Source of the DNA: Methanococcoides sp. LMO-2
GTDB taxonomy: Archaea > Halobacteriota > Methanosarcinia > Methanosarcinales > Methanosarcinaceae
DNA: 64,000 bases
Assembly (NCBI RefSeq): GCF_038432375.1
Contig: NZ_JBCAUS010000006.1
Span: 310,001 to 374,000 of the forward strand
Direction of reading: 5' to 3'
Of the stretch, positions 63,905 through 64,000 are shown one piece after another (position 1 is the stretch's first letter; each line of letters begins with the position of its first letter). The notes under the pieces were generated by a model. It was given only the letters and a program-made list of their open reading frames with translations. It was not told the DNA's origin and searched no databases. A program made the position numbers and the translations under genes.

Positions 63905-64000
63905 TTGATTTCCTCCGATATTGACTGCGCATAAGTATCTATTATTATATGGTGTTTAATGCTACTTAACAGGTTTGTACAATCTACACAAAACCATTGT
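63905..64000 (-). promoter_or_regulatory. Promoter region of the atwA-mmp operon
   Basis: On the minus strand CCATATAATAATAG (about 63937-63950) is a TATA box roughly 35-45 bases before the ATG, and GGAGG lies 7 bases upstream of it. The window ends before any further upstream element. Confidence 0.5.

Overview
The window is a chromosomal segment of a methanogenic archaeon of the family Methanosarcinaceae, most like Methanococcoides or a close relative. The evidence is the methyl-coenzyme M reductase activation/methanogenesis-marker cluster at the right end (atwA, mmp3, mmp6, mmp5, mmp15, mmp17, mmp7), an archaeal thermosome, archaeal L11/L1/P0/P1 ribosomal genes, flap endonuclease FEN1, presenilin-type protease, the archaeal mevalonate genes and ribose-1,5-bisphosphate isomerase. 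Genes start either from strong GGAGG/GGTGAT ribosome sites or about 25 bases after a TATA box (apparently leaderless). None of the roughly 60 protein genes called here ends in TAG, as expected where UAG can encode pyrrolysine.

Layout. 1-3.5 kb: a metal-efflux permease (cut by the window edge) with its ArsR repressor, then a biotin ECF transporter (bioY-ecfA1-ecfA2-ecfT) with a BirA-like operator on the bioY start. 4-6 kb: thermosome gene and tRNA-Arg(GCG). 6-18 kb: single genes and short operons (YchF-like GTPase, cis-prenyltransferase-like protein, RimI-like acetyltransferase, AAA ATPase with an MBL hydrolase, lipoprotein, sodium symporter, radical SAM protein, DEAD-box helicase with a long leader). 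18-23 kb: ftsZ, secE-nusG-rpl11, rpl1-rplP0-rpl12. 23-32 kb: tRNA enzymes (DtdA, Trm5-like, MetRS), aldehyde dehydrogenase, R15P isomerase, SppA protease. 32-36 kb: mevalonate entry operon (HTH regulator, HMG-CoA synthase, thiolase, DUF35 bridge protein, CYTH protein). 36-45 kb: a Cas4-like protein lacking its nuclease residues, a PUA/PP-loop/ferredoxin fusion, purH, a FilR1-type regulator, UbiA, an unknown gene with an in-frame amber codon, MATE exporter, methyltransferase. 45.6-51.7 kb: asd, a 2.98-kb inserted element, then amt-glnK. 52-56 kb: gpmI, fen1, small genes, presenilin-like protease. 56.5-64 kb: the MCR-activation cluster.

The most unusual part is 46.9-49.9 kb. An AT-rich block has perfect 19-bp terminal inverted repeats (GGGCTTGCCCATAAAGTCC), is flanked by a perfect 9-bp direct duplication (TAAAAATTA), and has subterminal arrays of a TTGACYAYAAAGTAG motif with a 20-bp period. 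A third copy of the terminal repeat divides it into two compartments. It carries no recognisable transposase; its cargo is a NosD-like beta-helix surface protein and a small membrane-anchored protein. The latter is split by an in-frame TAG inside its membrane helix. A second in-frame TAG splits the unknown gene at 42.6 kb, and a third TAG joins a short, well-positioned upstream start to the ammonium transporter. These three are candidates for pyrrolysine insertion, UAG-controlled expression or decay; sequence alone cannot choose among them.
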